Source: Streptomyces finlayi (GTDB lineage Bacteria > Actinomycetota > Actinomycetes > Streptomycetales > Streptomycetaceae). Taken from it: a stretch of DNA of 64,000 bases. This document shows positions 52,228 through 61,459 of the stretch, in pieces (the first letter of the stretch is position 1; every line of letters starts with the position of its first letter). The stretch is taken from the NCBI RefSeq assembly GCF_014216315.1, contig NZ_CP045703.1, positions 1-64,000 on the forward strand, in the 5' to 3' direction. The position numbers and the translations under genes are program-made. The notes beneath the pieces are model-generated. The model saw only the letters and a program-made list of their open reading frames with translations. It was not told the origin of the DNA and ran no database searches.

Positions 52228-54453
52228 ATGTCCGAGTTGTTCGACGCGGTCGACGCACTGCTCGCGTCCCGCGCCGCGCTGCCGTCACCGGCGGAGCGCA
52301 AGCGGCTGCGCGCCGCGCACGGCCTGACGATCGATGAGGTGGCGGGCGCGCTGAAGGTGCGCCGGGCCACGGTATCCGGCTGGGAGTCCGGCAAGACCGA
52401 GCCCCGCCCGCCGGAGCGCGACGCCTACGCCCGACTCCTGGACAAGCTCGCCGAGCTCTACCCCGCCGACCCGGTCGCCCCCGTCCAGGACCCTGCGGTG
52501 CCGGCCACATTCACCGCTGTGCCCGCCCCGGCGGAAGCGCAGCCGCTGCCCACCGGTCCGGCGCCCGAGGCCGCGGGCATGGCTGAAACCAAGAACACCC
52601 CAGCCCCAGCAGCCGCCCCGCGTCCGGCGCCCGCCACCGGGCCGTCGTCCTCGTCGACGACGACGCGCCGTCCGGGTACGAAGAAGGCGGCCCCGGCCGC
52701 GACCACGGCGGGCGAGATCGACCCGCGGTTCGAGAACGGTCCGCTGGCGGTCGTCGACGTCGAGGACGGGAAGGTACTGGCGTACTGCGTCGGCGGCCTG
52801 ATCCTGGACGTACCCGCCAAGTCGCTCCCGTCCTTGGTGGACTGGACGCTCAAGGAGGCGAAGCTCGGAGCGCCGAAGCTGTCCGGGCCGGGAAGGCCGG
52901 CCGATCCGCTGCTCGTGCTCACCGAAACCGCGCTGGAGCGTTACGGCCTCCCCCTCGCCCTCACCCAGGAAGAGCGGATCGCCGGACGCATCCCGGAGGG
53001 CCACAAGGTCATCAAGCAGCTCACCCGCGCCGACTGGAAGCTCACGAAGCGCGGCTTCGGACCGTGGGCGCGGATCTACCGCCCGGCCAAGGGCACGGAC
53101 CGCCAGTGCGTCCAGCTGTGCATCCCCTCGTGGAACGCGCTGGACAACCGGCACTGGGGCACCGCCGGGCAGCTGCCGCCGGCGGAACTCGCACGGGTCC
53201 TGGGCGTGTATGCGGCCCGCGTGATGACCCCGCGCGGTTCCACAGCCGTCACCGGCCTGGAACTCATGACAGCACTGCACCCGCCGACCTACGCCGTGCG
53301 GGACGAGGAGACCGGCGTTCTGCGGCAGGCCGACGACAAGACCCCCGGCTCGCTGGGCAAGGACCCGGTGGACTGCGCCCCGTGCGAGGCCCCCGACGGG
53401 CACCCGCTGCTCAAAGACCTGCCGCGCTTCCACATCCGCACCCCGGCAGAGAAGGTTTTCGAGGAGGCGTACGACTGGGCCCGGCCGTTCACCGACGACG
53501 AGTGCATGCACCGCAACCTCGTGGGTCTGGACGTGAACATGGCGTTCGCCGCCGGAGCGAACGGGCTGCCCGTCGGCCTGTGCGCGCCGACGCACGTCAA
53601 GAACCCGGTGTTCGACCCGAAGCTGCCCGGCTCGTGGCTGGTCGACCTCAGCCACGTCGACCTGTCCCGCGTGAAGGTCAGCAAGGAGTGGGTGGAGCTG
53701 GACGCGAGTCTGCTGCCCAGCCCGTTCACGCCGAAGGGCAACCGCCCGGAGGGGCCGGCCTGGTACGCGACGCCGACCGTCGCCTACGCGGTGGAGCTCG
53801 GCTACGGCGTCGCACCGGCCGAGGCGTACGTCCGGCACGAGAGCGGCCGCTACCTGGACGGCTGGTACAACCGGCTGCGCGACGCCTACCTCGCCACCAT
53901 GGCCGACCTCGGCGTCGGCGCCGACCTGTCGCCGGCCGATTTCCTCGCGGCAATGAACGGCTACAAGAGCCGTGACCCGGAGCTGGCGATCGTGGTGTCC
54001 GCTGTCAAGGCCACGGTGAAGGGCGGGCTGGGCAAGCTGCGTGAGCGGCCCCGGGGCGAGGGCTGGAGGCCCGGTGAACGGTGGCGGGCCCTGGAGCGCC
54101 CGACGTGGCGGCCGGACATCCGCGCGGCGGTCATCTCCCGCACGCGGATCAACCTCCACCGGAAAATCGTCAAGCACGCGGCGTTCACCGGGCAGTACCC
54201 GGTCGCGGTCAACTCCGACTGCGTCGTGTACGCGGTCGACGGCGAATCGCCGCTGGACTTCCTGCCCTACCGCGAAGGCAAGCCGCTGCCGGGCGGCTTC
54301 AAACTCGGGGTGAACCCGGGCCTGGTGAAGCACGAGGGCACGCAGACCGTGCTGTGGGGCGAGGGCGTACGGGAGCAGTACCAGGCACCTGAGCTCAACC
54401 TCGCCCGCTACATCAAGGACGGCATCGTCACCGACAAGGACAACGGGGAGTAG
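52228..54453 (+). CDS. tap: Telomere-associated protein Tap
   Basis: 741 residues from ATG 52228, with AGGAGGTG just upstream. An XRE helix-turn-helix at about 25-65 (HGLTIDEVAGALKVRRATVS) is followed by an Ala/Pro linker and the long conserved Tap body (VVDVEDGKVLAYCVGGLILD, VGLDVNMAFAAGANGLPVGL, AVNSDCVVYAVDGESPLDFL). Its length equals that of Streptomyces Tap proteins. Tap binds the telomere 3' overhang and brings the terminal protein Tpg to linear replicon ends. tpg follows after seven bases, the standard arrangement. It is intact, unlike most neighbours. Confidence 0.92.
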   Translation: MSELFDAVDALLASRAALPSPAERKRLRAAHGLTIDEVAGALKVRRATVSGWESGKTEPRPPERDAYARLLDKLAELYPADPVAPVQDPAVPATFTAVPAPAEAQPLPTGPAPEAAGMAETKNTPAPAAAPRPAPATGPSSSSTTTRRPGTKKAAPAATTAGEIDPRFENGPLAVVDVEDGKVLAYCVGGLILDVPAKSLPSLVDWTLKEAKLGAPKLSGPGRPADPLLVLTETALERYGLPLALTQEERIAGRIPEGHKVIKQLTRADWKLTKRGFGPWARIYRPAKGTDRQCVQLCIPSWNALDNRHWGTAGQLPPAELARVLGVYAARVMTPRGSTAVTGLELMTALHPPTYAVRDEETGVLRQADDKTPGSLGKDPVDCAPCEAPDGHPLLKDLPRFHIRTPAEKVFEEAYDWARPFTDDECMHRNLVGLDVNMAFAAGANGLPVGLCAPTHVKNPVFDPKLPGSWLVDLSHVDLSRVKVSKEWVELDASLLPSPFTPKGNRPEGPAWYATPTVAYAVELGYGVAPAEAYVRHESGRYLDGWYNRLRDAYLATMADLGVGADLSPADFLAAMNGYKSRDPELAIVVSAVKATVKGGLGKLRERPRGEGWRPGERWRALERPTWRPDIRAAVISRTRINLHRKIVKHAAFTGQYPVAVNSDCVVYAVDGESPLDFLPYREGKPLPGGFKLGVNPGLVKHEGTQTVLWGEGVREQYQAPELNLARYIKDGIVTDKDNGE

Positions 54454-54460
54454 GCAGGCG

Positions 54461-55024
54461 ATGAACAAGGAATTCGGGGACGGCCTGGACCAGGCGGTGC
54501 AGAAGTCCTTCACCCGCCCCGTGCCGAAGTCGGCCGGCGCGCAGATGCGCTACCTGGTCAAGCAGTACAAGGGCACCAGGGCGGTCGCCCAGATGCTGCG
54601 CGTCTCGCAGCGCACCGTCGAGCGGTACGTGAAGGACCAGATCAAGACGCCCCGCCCGGACCTCGCCGCTCGCCTGGAGCGCGAGGTGAAGGCCCGGTGG
54701 CAGCCGCAGATCCGGGCCAGGGCGAGGGAGAAGGCGGCGACGACCGGCGGCATCGTCATCGACGTCCACGCCCGCCTCGGCTACGCCGGGGCGCCGATGG
54801 ACACGACGGACGAGGACCGCGTCCGCCACCTCACCGTGGCCCTCCCGCCCCAGCACGCCGCCCGCCTCTTCGACGCCCAGCAGCAGGGCGCCGGCGACGA
54901 CCGGCTGCGCGAGCTCACCGCCGAAGCCCTCAAGGAGGTCTACTTCCAGGACGGCGGTCGCCGCGCCGGATCTCTGCAGGAGGTACAGATCAACGACGTG
55001 CTGAACCTGGAGTTCGAACTGTAG
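54461..55024 (+). CDS. tpg: Telomere terminal protein Tpg
   Basis: 187 residues, the usual Tpg size (about 185). An N-terminal helix-turn-helix region (GTRAVAQMLRVSQRTVERYV) is followed by the basic segment ARLEREVKARWQPQIRARAR and the conserved GGIVIDVHARLGYAGAP, then an acidic C-terminal half. Tpg is covalently attached to the 5' ends of Streptomyces linear DNA and primes end patching. Pairing with tap makes the call firm. It shows that this DNA comes from, or once belonged to, a linear replicon. Confidence 0.92.
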   Translation: MNKEFGDGLDQAVQKSFTRPVPKSAGAQMRYLVKQYKGTRAVAQMLRVSQRTVERYVKDQIKTPRPDLAARLEREVKARWQPQIRARAREKAATTGGIVIDVHARLGYAGAPMDTTDEDRVRHLTVALPPQHAARLFDAQQQGAGDDRLRELTAEALKEVYFQDGGRRAGSLQEVQINDVLNLEFEL

Positions 55025-55213
55025 AGACCCCGCCCCGAACGACCCGCGAGCCCGCTTGTGACTGGGCGCTTCAGTTGGCGAGTATGCGCGCAAGTTGGCG
55101 TCGGACCCGGGGGCGTCGACGGCTGGAAACGCTCAGTCACAGGCAAGGTGGCTGACGTGTGAGAACGCCTATGTGAGGGGGTGTCCGGGGCCGGGTGCTC
55201 GGCAGTGTCTGGT

Positions 55214-55345
55214 TCAGCCCTGGAGGGCGGTGAGCCAGTCGGGCAGCAGGCGGTTGACCTCAGTGGGGCGTTCCTGCTGGATCCAGTGGCCGCAGCCCTC
55301 CAGCAGGTGGAAGGCGAACAGGGCGCTCTTCGACGGTGCCCACAC
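55214..55345 (-). pseudogene. Alpha/beta hydrolase C-terminal remnant
   Basis: FHLLEGCGHWIQQERPTEVN then RLLPDWLTALQG and stop is the typical catalytic-His end of epoxide-hydrolase-like alpha/beta hydrolases. No upstream part of the gene remains in frame. Confidence 0.6.
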
Positions 55346-55984
<639 letters not shown>

Positions 55985-56475
55985 GTTCAGTCCCTGTGTT
56001 CAGTCCCTCGACATAAGGCCAGGTCAGAGGCTATGCCAGCAGAAAAGTCAGGGACTGAAGGGACCGAAGGGACTCAACTTTCCTGTTCCACTGATCACGT
56101 GTGCGTGTGTATGCGTACGCGTAAGACTTAGTACCCATAGTCATGAGTGGCTCATAACTAGAAGTTTCAGTCCCTTCAGTCCCTCGAAAGAGAGGCGAAA
56201 GGCTTCTGACCTGCGCATTTACCGGAGGGACTGAAGAGGGACCGAACAGGCCGACTTTCTTCAGTCCCTAGCCCAGCGGGGCGAGGCGCTGAAGCCGACA
56301 CGCCCGGCCTGGAATGCGGCGTAAACAGGTCGAGGGCGGCTTCCTCACCCAACTCCCCAGGGACGCAAAGGGACCGAAGGGACTCAAAGTCGGAAACGGC
56401 TACACAGAAGCCCAGTGCCCTGTTGTAGGCTCTGGACCCATTGGAAAACTCAGTCCCTTTGGTCCCTCGTTTGTC
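55985..56475. repeat. Iteron set 1 (AGGGACYSA), putative replication origin
   Basis: A 9-bp unit AGGGAC(T/C)(G/C)A recurs about fifteen times in both orientations, often in tandem. At 56050 three units run AGGGACTGA-AGGGACCGA-AGGGACTCA, with further groups near 55988, 56001, 56166, 56225, 56262, 56358 and 56450. It stands directly before the prim-pol gene, and its AT content is higher than the neighbourhood. This is the pattern of initiator-binding iterons. Confidence 0.7.
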
Positions 56476-56551
56476 AGCAACAACTGCTCTGACCAGGTCT
56501 TTTTCTGGACAGAGGCTGAAGGTCTGTTGGCCCCCTGCAAGGACGATCAGC

Positions 56552-57628
56552 GTGCAGCGTCAGAGCGAGACCAGCGTTCCCCGTACTGCGGGACACGCCA
56601 GTCCCCACGAAGTCGCACGCTGGTGCGCCGCGAACGGCTGGCCCGTCCACCCGCTTGCCGTAGGACGCAAGACCCCAGCCGCGAACTGTGCCTCCTGCCG
56701 GAAGACCACACACCGGCCGCACCAATGCCCCTGCCACTCCGCGGGCAAGTGGTGCCACGGCTTCCACGCAGCCACGACCGACCCCGAACTCCTGGACGCC
56801 TGGTGGGGGAGCAACCCCACCCTCGGGGTCGGAGTCTCGTGCGGGCCTGCGCGTCTCGTCGTCCTCGACATCGATGCCCACAGTGTGGAAGTCCCCGACC
56901 GGAACCGGCTCCTGCCAGGAATCCCCATTCACGAGAACGTCAACCTCGACGGCCTGGCCTCAGGCTTCGACACCCTGGCTCTTCTTGCCGCGCTCCGAGG
57001 CAGGAAGAGCCCAGCAGACGATGACTCCACCCTTCGCGTCCGAACGCCCTCCGGAGGGCTCCACGTCTGGTACCAGGCCCCGGGCCACGGCCTCCGCTAC
57101 AGGTCCTCGGTCGGCTCCAGCCCCAAAGTCGCCCTTGCCTGGCAGGTGGACATCCGAGCCACCGGCGGATACATCGTCACCCCAGCCACACGGACACCCG
57201 CCGGTACCTACCGTGCGCTCGGCACGACCCGCATCCCGGCCCCCCTGCCCAGTTGGCTCGCCACGGAACTCCACCGCACAGGTCACACCGTCAACGACCT
57301 TCCTGCACCCGGCATCCGCCCGAGCCCGAGAACGGCGGCCCCGGCCGCCAAGCAGGCTCACGGACTTCTCGAACCCCTCCTGGCCCAGGTGCAAGCGTGC
57401 GCTTCCGCATCCGAAGGGATGGGGTTCACGGAGAAGCTGAACCGCGCCGCCTACACGGCCGGAGGCCTGGTAGGCGCAGGCCACCTCGACCACAGCCAAG
57501 CGCACGACCTGCTCAGCGCGGCCGCCGACGCCGCGCGCCCCCACCGCCACCGTCACAGCAGCGCCGTCATTTCCTCTGCCCTGTCCGCCGGCGCCAGTCG
57601 GCCGCTCCATCTCAAAGGACGCCCATGA
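56552..57628 (+). CDS. Bifunctional DNA primase/polymerase (AEP prim-pol), operon 1
   Basis: 358 residues from GTG 56552, with AAGGA nine bases upstream. The prim-pol fold is marked by GVGVSCGPARLVVLDIDAH (metal-binding D106 and D108), TPSGGLHVWY and the third motif AWQVDIRATGGYIVTP. Between residues 46 and 68 a cysteine cluster C-x2-C-x9-C-x-C looks like a zinc knuckle and is conserved in the paralogue. Such proteins start replication of plasmids and phages. The stop overlaps the helicase start (ATGA). The iteron set lies immediately upstream. Confidence 0.85.
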   Translation: MQRQSETSVPRTAGHASPHEVARWCAANGWPVHPLAVGRKTPAANCASCRKTTHRPHQCPCHSAGKWCHGFHAATTDPELLDAWWGSNPTLGVGVSCGPARLVVLDIDAHSVEVPDRNRLLPGIPIHENVNLDGLASGFDTLALLAALRGRKSPADDDSTLRVRTPSGGLHVWYQAPGHGLRYRSSVGSSPKVALAWQVDIRATGGYIVTPATRTPAGTYRALGTTRIPAPLPSWLATELHRTGHTVNDLPAPGIRPSPRTAAPAAKQAHGLLEPLLAQVQACASASEGMGFTEKLNRAAYTAGGLVGAGHLDHSQAHDLLSAAADAARPHRHRHSSAVISSALSAGASRPLHLKGRP

Positions 57629-59193
57629 GCAGCGCCGACAGCTCCCGCTTCGACGCCACGGCAGCGGCTCAGCAAATGCTCGAGCTCGAGGTCCAGACCA
57701 CACAGCCCAGCCTCCCCACCCAGCAGAACACCGCGAGCGTCACCATCCGCCAACCGGCCATGCCCCAGGGCCTGCTTCCGGCGATGCTCACCGACCGGGG
57801 CAACGCCAAGCTGTTCGCCGTCATGTTCGGTGACCAGTTCCGGCACGTGGAAGGCCTGGGCTGGTACCACTGGGACCAGTACCGATGGAAGCGCACCGGC
57901 GGAGAGAAAGCCGCAGTCTGGGCAGCCGGTGACCTCGCCGAACAGATGCCCGCCACCGATCCGACCGGGAACTTCAACGACCGGGAAATCAACGCCCACC
58001 GGCGCAGGTCGATGTCCACCCCCGGCATCAAGGCGCTGCTCACCCAGGCCAAGGCATCCCCGGCGCTGGCCCTGGACCCCGATGTCCTGGACGGCGACCC
58101 CTACGCCCTGTGCACCCCGGCCGGCGTGGTCAACCTCCACAGCGGCGATCTCCACAAGCCCGACCCCGAAGCCGACATGCACTCCAGGGCCACCAGCGTC
58201 GCCCCCGAAGCCATGCCCACCCCCCGTTGGCACCGCTTCCTCCACGACACCTTCGGCGAGGACGCCAAGGGCCAGGAGACCATCCACTTTCTCCACCTGC
58301 TGCTCGGCTACTCGATCACCGGTGACGTCGGTGCCCAGGTCCTGCCCTTCCTCTACGGCACCGGCGCCAACGGTAAGTCGGTCCTGCTCGACGTCATGAC
58401 GCAGATCCTCGGCGACTACGCCCAGGCCGCCCCGCCAGGCTTCCTCATGGAGAAGGGCAAGTTCTCCGAGCACTCCACCGAACTGACGGAACTTCACGGC
58501 CGGCGCATCGTGGTGTGCTCCGAACTCAAACCCAACGACAAGTTCGACGAATCCCGGGTCAAGCTCCTGACCGGTGGCGACCGCATCATGGCCCGCCGCA
58601 TGCGCCAGGACTACTTCAGCTTCAACCCCACCCACAAGCTCTGGCTGCTCGGCAACCACCGCCCCGAGGTCGGCACCGGCGGCCACGCCTTCTGGCGCCG
58701 TATCCGGCTCATCCCCTTCGAGCGCGTCGTCCCCGCCGCCCGCAAGATCGACAACCTGGCGAAAGAACTCGTGCAGAGCGAAGGCCCTGGCATCCTGCAG
58801 TGGCTCATCGAGGGAGCCAAGCTCTACCTCGCCACTCGAGACCCCCTCGCAGGCCCGGCCACAGTCCGCTCCGCCACGGAGGCCTACGCCACCACGGAAG
58901 ACCACATCGGCCGCTTCCTCACGGAATGCTGCACCACCGCCGGCCCCGACAAGGGCCCGGACCGGGCCACCGGAGACCTCCGCGTGGAGCAGGGCCTGCT
59001 CTACGCCACGTACTGCAGCTGGTGCAGCGCCGGCGAAGGCATCCGCCCTGCCACCGCACGCGCCTTCGCCACCCGGGTCCGCCAGGAACTCTCCCTCGCC
59101 TCACCTGCCGACATGATGAAATCCAGCGGCAAGAAGTACTACCCAGGTCTCGGCCTCCTGGCCGACGAAGAACCTCAGGGTGACCATGCCTGA
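57625..59193 (+). CDS. Phage/plasmid primase-type SF3 helicase (P4/D5 family), operon 1
   Basis: 522 residues from ATG 57625. An N-terminal D5-N-like region (GLLPAMLTDRGNAKLFAVMF and GLGWYHWDQYRW) is followed by the superfamily 3 helicase domain with Walker A FLYGTGANGKSVLLDVM (Lys251), Walker B-like GRRIVVCSELKPND and motif C KLWLLGNHRPEVG. A C-terminal winged helix (LLYATYCSWCSAGEGIRPAT) ends GKKYYPGLGLLADEE. It should unwind the origin for the prim-pol. Confidence 0.9.
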   Translation: MSSADSSRFDATAAAQQMLELEVQTTQPSLPTQQNTASVTIRQPAMPQGLLPAMLTDRGNAKLFAVMFGDQFRHVEGLGWYHWDQYRWKRTGGEKAAVWAAGDLAEQMPATDPTGNFNDREINAHRRRSMSTPGIKALLTQAKASPALALDPDVLDGDPYALCTPAGVVNLHSGDLHKPDPEADMHSRATSVAPEAMPTPRWHRFLHDTFGEDAKGQETIHFLHLLLGYSITGDVGAQVLPFLYGTGANGKSVLLDVMTQILGDYAQAAPPGFLMEKGKFSEHSTELTELHGRRIVVCSELKPNDKFDESRVKLLTGGDRIMARRMRQDYFSFNPTHKLWLLGNHRPEVGTGGHAFWRRIRLIPFERVVPAARKIDNLAKELVQSEGPGILQWLIEGAKLYLATRDPLAGPATVRSATEAYATTEDHIGRFLTECCTTAGPDKGPDRATGDLRVEQGLLYATYCSWCSAGEGIRPATARAFATRVRQELSLASPADMMKSSGKKYYPGLGLLADEEPQGDHA

Positions 59194-59319
59194 TTCTCGC
59201 GCCCTACGCACCGGGACCGTGGCGGCCTATCCTGGACACGGTGCCCCCACACGGGAACGTGCTAGCCACACAAACACTGGCCCGCAAACGGACAAAGACA
59301 ATGAAAAGGGGCTGCAGTC

Positions 59320-59712
59320 ATGAGCTCGCTGCTGAACGAGAGCGACCTCTGCCACGAGAACGCAGTGGTCTGGCTGGAGAGCCCCGATGAGCTGGACTAC
59401 GTCCGCCAGGCTCTCGACAAGACCCCCCGCCGCCGTGGCAGGCCCCGCTACGAACGCGACGGGCGCATGGTCGGTTACGCCGAACTCGACGCCCAGGCCG
59501 AAGCCGACCCCGACAGCGGCCTCCAGCTCCGCCGCGTCTTCTTCCTTCTCCCGCACGACCGCGATGCCAACCCGGACGGCCCCTACCACGAAGGCGCTCC
59601 AGGGGAAGCCGTCGACCCCCGCACCATCGAGCCCCGCCGCGTCGGCGACAAGACCCCCCGCTCCCAACGTGGACCTGCCGCGATAGCGGCCAACAGCAAC
59701 TACTGCGGCTGA
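59320..59712 (+). CDS. Conserved small protein of the replication operon (DUF6009-like), operon 1
   Basis: 130 residues. ENAVVWLESPDELDYVRQAL then RRGRPRYERDGRMVGYAELD and LRRVFFLLPHDRDANPDGPY are shared with the third gene of operon 2, about half of the positions matching by eye. I associate it with a Streptomyces family named DUF6009. Its role is unknown, but constant linkage to prim-pol and helicase suggests a replication accessory. A 126-bp gap separates it from the helicase gene, whereas in operon 2 the two overlap. Confidence 0.7.
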   Translation: MSSLLNESDLCHENAVVWLESPDELDYVRQALDKTPRRRGRPRYERDGRMVGYAELDAQAEADPDSGLQLRRVFFLLPHDRDANPDGPYHEGAPGEAVDPRTIEPRRVGDKTPRSQRGPAAIAANSNYCG

Positions 59713-60035
59713 ACTCCTGGTGCCGTAGCGGCTGAGGGTCCTTGATCCCCGCGCGGTCGGCGCAGAGGTGGCACAGGGCAGGCCCAGTACGTGGTGGACG
59801 GAAAGCCGCTCCGCGTCAGGCAGTTGTCCTTCGCCCGGCCCGCCGGCCGATGTGCCGTGCCCGCTCGTTCAGCAGCAGATGACCACAGCCCTCTGCGGCC
59901 GGAGGCGTTCCTGCGGGACTGCCGCCTGGGCCCTGATCACCGGGGCACCGGGGCACCGCAGCGACCGGTGATCCGTTCGGTCGCTTGCCGTCAGCTGCGG
60001 AGAACACCAGGTCGGAGACACTTCTCCACTTCCGT
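59713..60035. other. Spacer between the replication operons
   Basis: No supported gene. A minus-strand scrap (GHLLLNERARHIGRRAG) may be debris. Confidence 0.35.
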
Positions 60036-60335
60036 AGCGACTCAAGCGACTGAAAGTCCGGGTATATGAAGGCATTTCTGTGTGCGCGTGTGTTCCATAA
60101 ATAGGTGAGTTGAGTCGCTTCAGTCGCTGTCGGACGTCCGAAGACGCTCCGAACTGCTGCTATGTCGATTTACGGGTTGAGCGACTCAAGGGCTTCGGTC
60201 GCTGGCGAAAACGTACGACCGAGTAGGTGCGTCTCGAGCCTCGAACCGGTGCAAGATTCGGGGGGACGAACTTCCGCACAGAGGGGATGTATTCGCTAAT
60301 CTGTGTTGGTCGTTGGGTCGCTACGGTCGCTACTG
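60036..60335. repeat. Iteron set 2 (AGCGACYSA), putative second origin
   Basis: Units AGCGAC(T/C)(G/C)A appear in pairs near 60036-60054, 60113-60129, 60180-60205 and 60316-60332, in both orientations. The unit differs from set 1 at a single position (C for G at base 3). The set precedes the second prim-pol gene exactly as set 1 precedes the first. Confidence 0.65.
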
Positions 60336-60346
60336 AGGAACGGTGT

Positions 60347-61459
60347 ATGGCTCCTGAGCTGCGCCTTCTGGGACTCTCCTCCGCACGTCCCGGCCGCGTC
60401 TGCCGGGCTGTGCCGCAGTCCCTGGCCACCGCCCGGTGGTCCGCGCAACAGGGCTGGCCGGTTCACCCGCTGGCCGTCGGCCGCAAGACCCCGGTGGGCA
60501 ACTGCGACGCCTGCCGCCGTCCCGGCCACACCCACTCGGACTGCCGGTGCATCACGGAGGGCCGCTGGTGCCACGGTTTCCGGGCCGCCACCCGCGACGC
60601 CGAGAGGATCGGCCGGTGGTGGGGGAGCAACCCTGGTTTCGGGGTCGGGGTCTCGTGCGGCCCCGCAGGCCTGGTGGTCATCGACATAGACGCGCATCAA
60701 CAGAGCCTCCCCGGTCGCAGCCGTCTGCTGCCGGGCATCCCGATACCGGAACAAGTGGACCTCACGGGCCTGACGAACGGCTTTCACACCCTGGCCGTCC
60801 TGGCAGCACTGCGAAACGCCCCCGACCCGGCCACCGACGGGAGCACCCTGCGTGTGCGGACCCCTTCCGGCGGCCTCCACGTCTGGTACCGGGCTCCCGA
60901 CGCCCGGCCATGGCAGAGCTCCGCGGGCTCGGGCAGCGGGCGCGCGCTGGCCTGGCAGGTGGACGTCCGCGCCCACGGCGGGTACATCATCGCGCCGGGG
61001 ACCACCACCAGGGCGGGGACCTACACCGCGCTCAGCCCGGTCACGAGCCCCGCGGTGCTGCCCACCTGGCTCGCCGAGGAACTCGAACGCACAGGGCACC
61101 TGCCCCAGGAGCGGCCGGCCCGGCCGAAGCCCGTACCGCCGAGAGCCCTCCAGGCCGTCGCCGCCGCAGGCGGCGGCAGACAGGGAGCCTTCGGCGTGCT
61201 CAGCTCGGTGCTGGCCGAAGTGACCGCCTGCGCCGCGCACACCGAGGGCGCCGGCTTCTCGGAAAAGCTCAACCGGGCCTCGTACACCGCGGGCGGGCTC
61301 GTCACCGCAGGACATCTCACCCAAGAGCAGGCCGAGCAGATCCTCCAGGACGCCGCCGCCGGGGCCCGCCCCGGTCAGGACCGCAGGGCGGCTCAGATCA
61401 TCCGCAGCGGAATGACCGCGGGATCGCGCCGTCCGCTCTACCTGGGGAGATACGGATGA
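60347..61459 (+). CDS. Bifunctional DNA primase/polymerase (AEP prim-pol), operon 2
   Basis: 370 residues from ATG 60347, with GAGGAA upstream. It parallels the operon 1 protein throughout: QGWPVHPLAVGRKTP, a cysteine cluster at C53, C56, C66 and C68, catalytic LVVIDIDAH (D113 and D115), TPSGGLHVWYRAP, and AWQVDVRAHGGYIIAPG. The C-terminal part has EGAGFSEKLNRASYTAGGLV as in the paralogue. It overlaps the helicase gene by four bases. Confidence 0.85.
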   Translation: MAPELRLLGLSSARPGRVCRAVPQSLATARWSAQQGWPVHPLAVGRKTPVGNCDACRRPGHTHSDCRCITEGRWCHGFRAATRDAERIGRWWGSNPGFGVGVSCGPAGLVVIDIDAHQQSLPGRSRLLPGIPIPEQVDLTGLTNGFHTLAVLAALRNAPDPATDGSTLRVRTPSGGLHVWYRAPDARPWQSSAGSGSGRALAWQVDVRAHGGYIIAPGTTTRAGTYTALSPVTSPAVLPTWLAEELERTGHLPQERPARPKPVPPRALQAVAAAGGGRQGAFGVLSSVLAEVTACAAHTEGAGFSEKLNRASYTAGGLVTAGHLTQEQAEQILQDAAAGARPGQDRRAAQIIRSGMTAGSRRPLYLGRYG

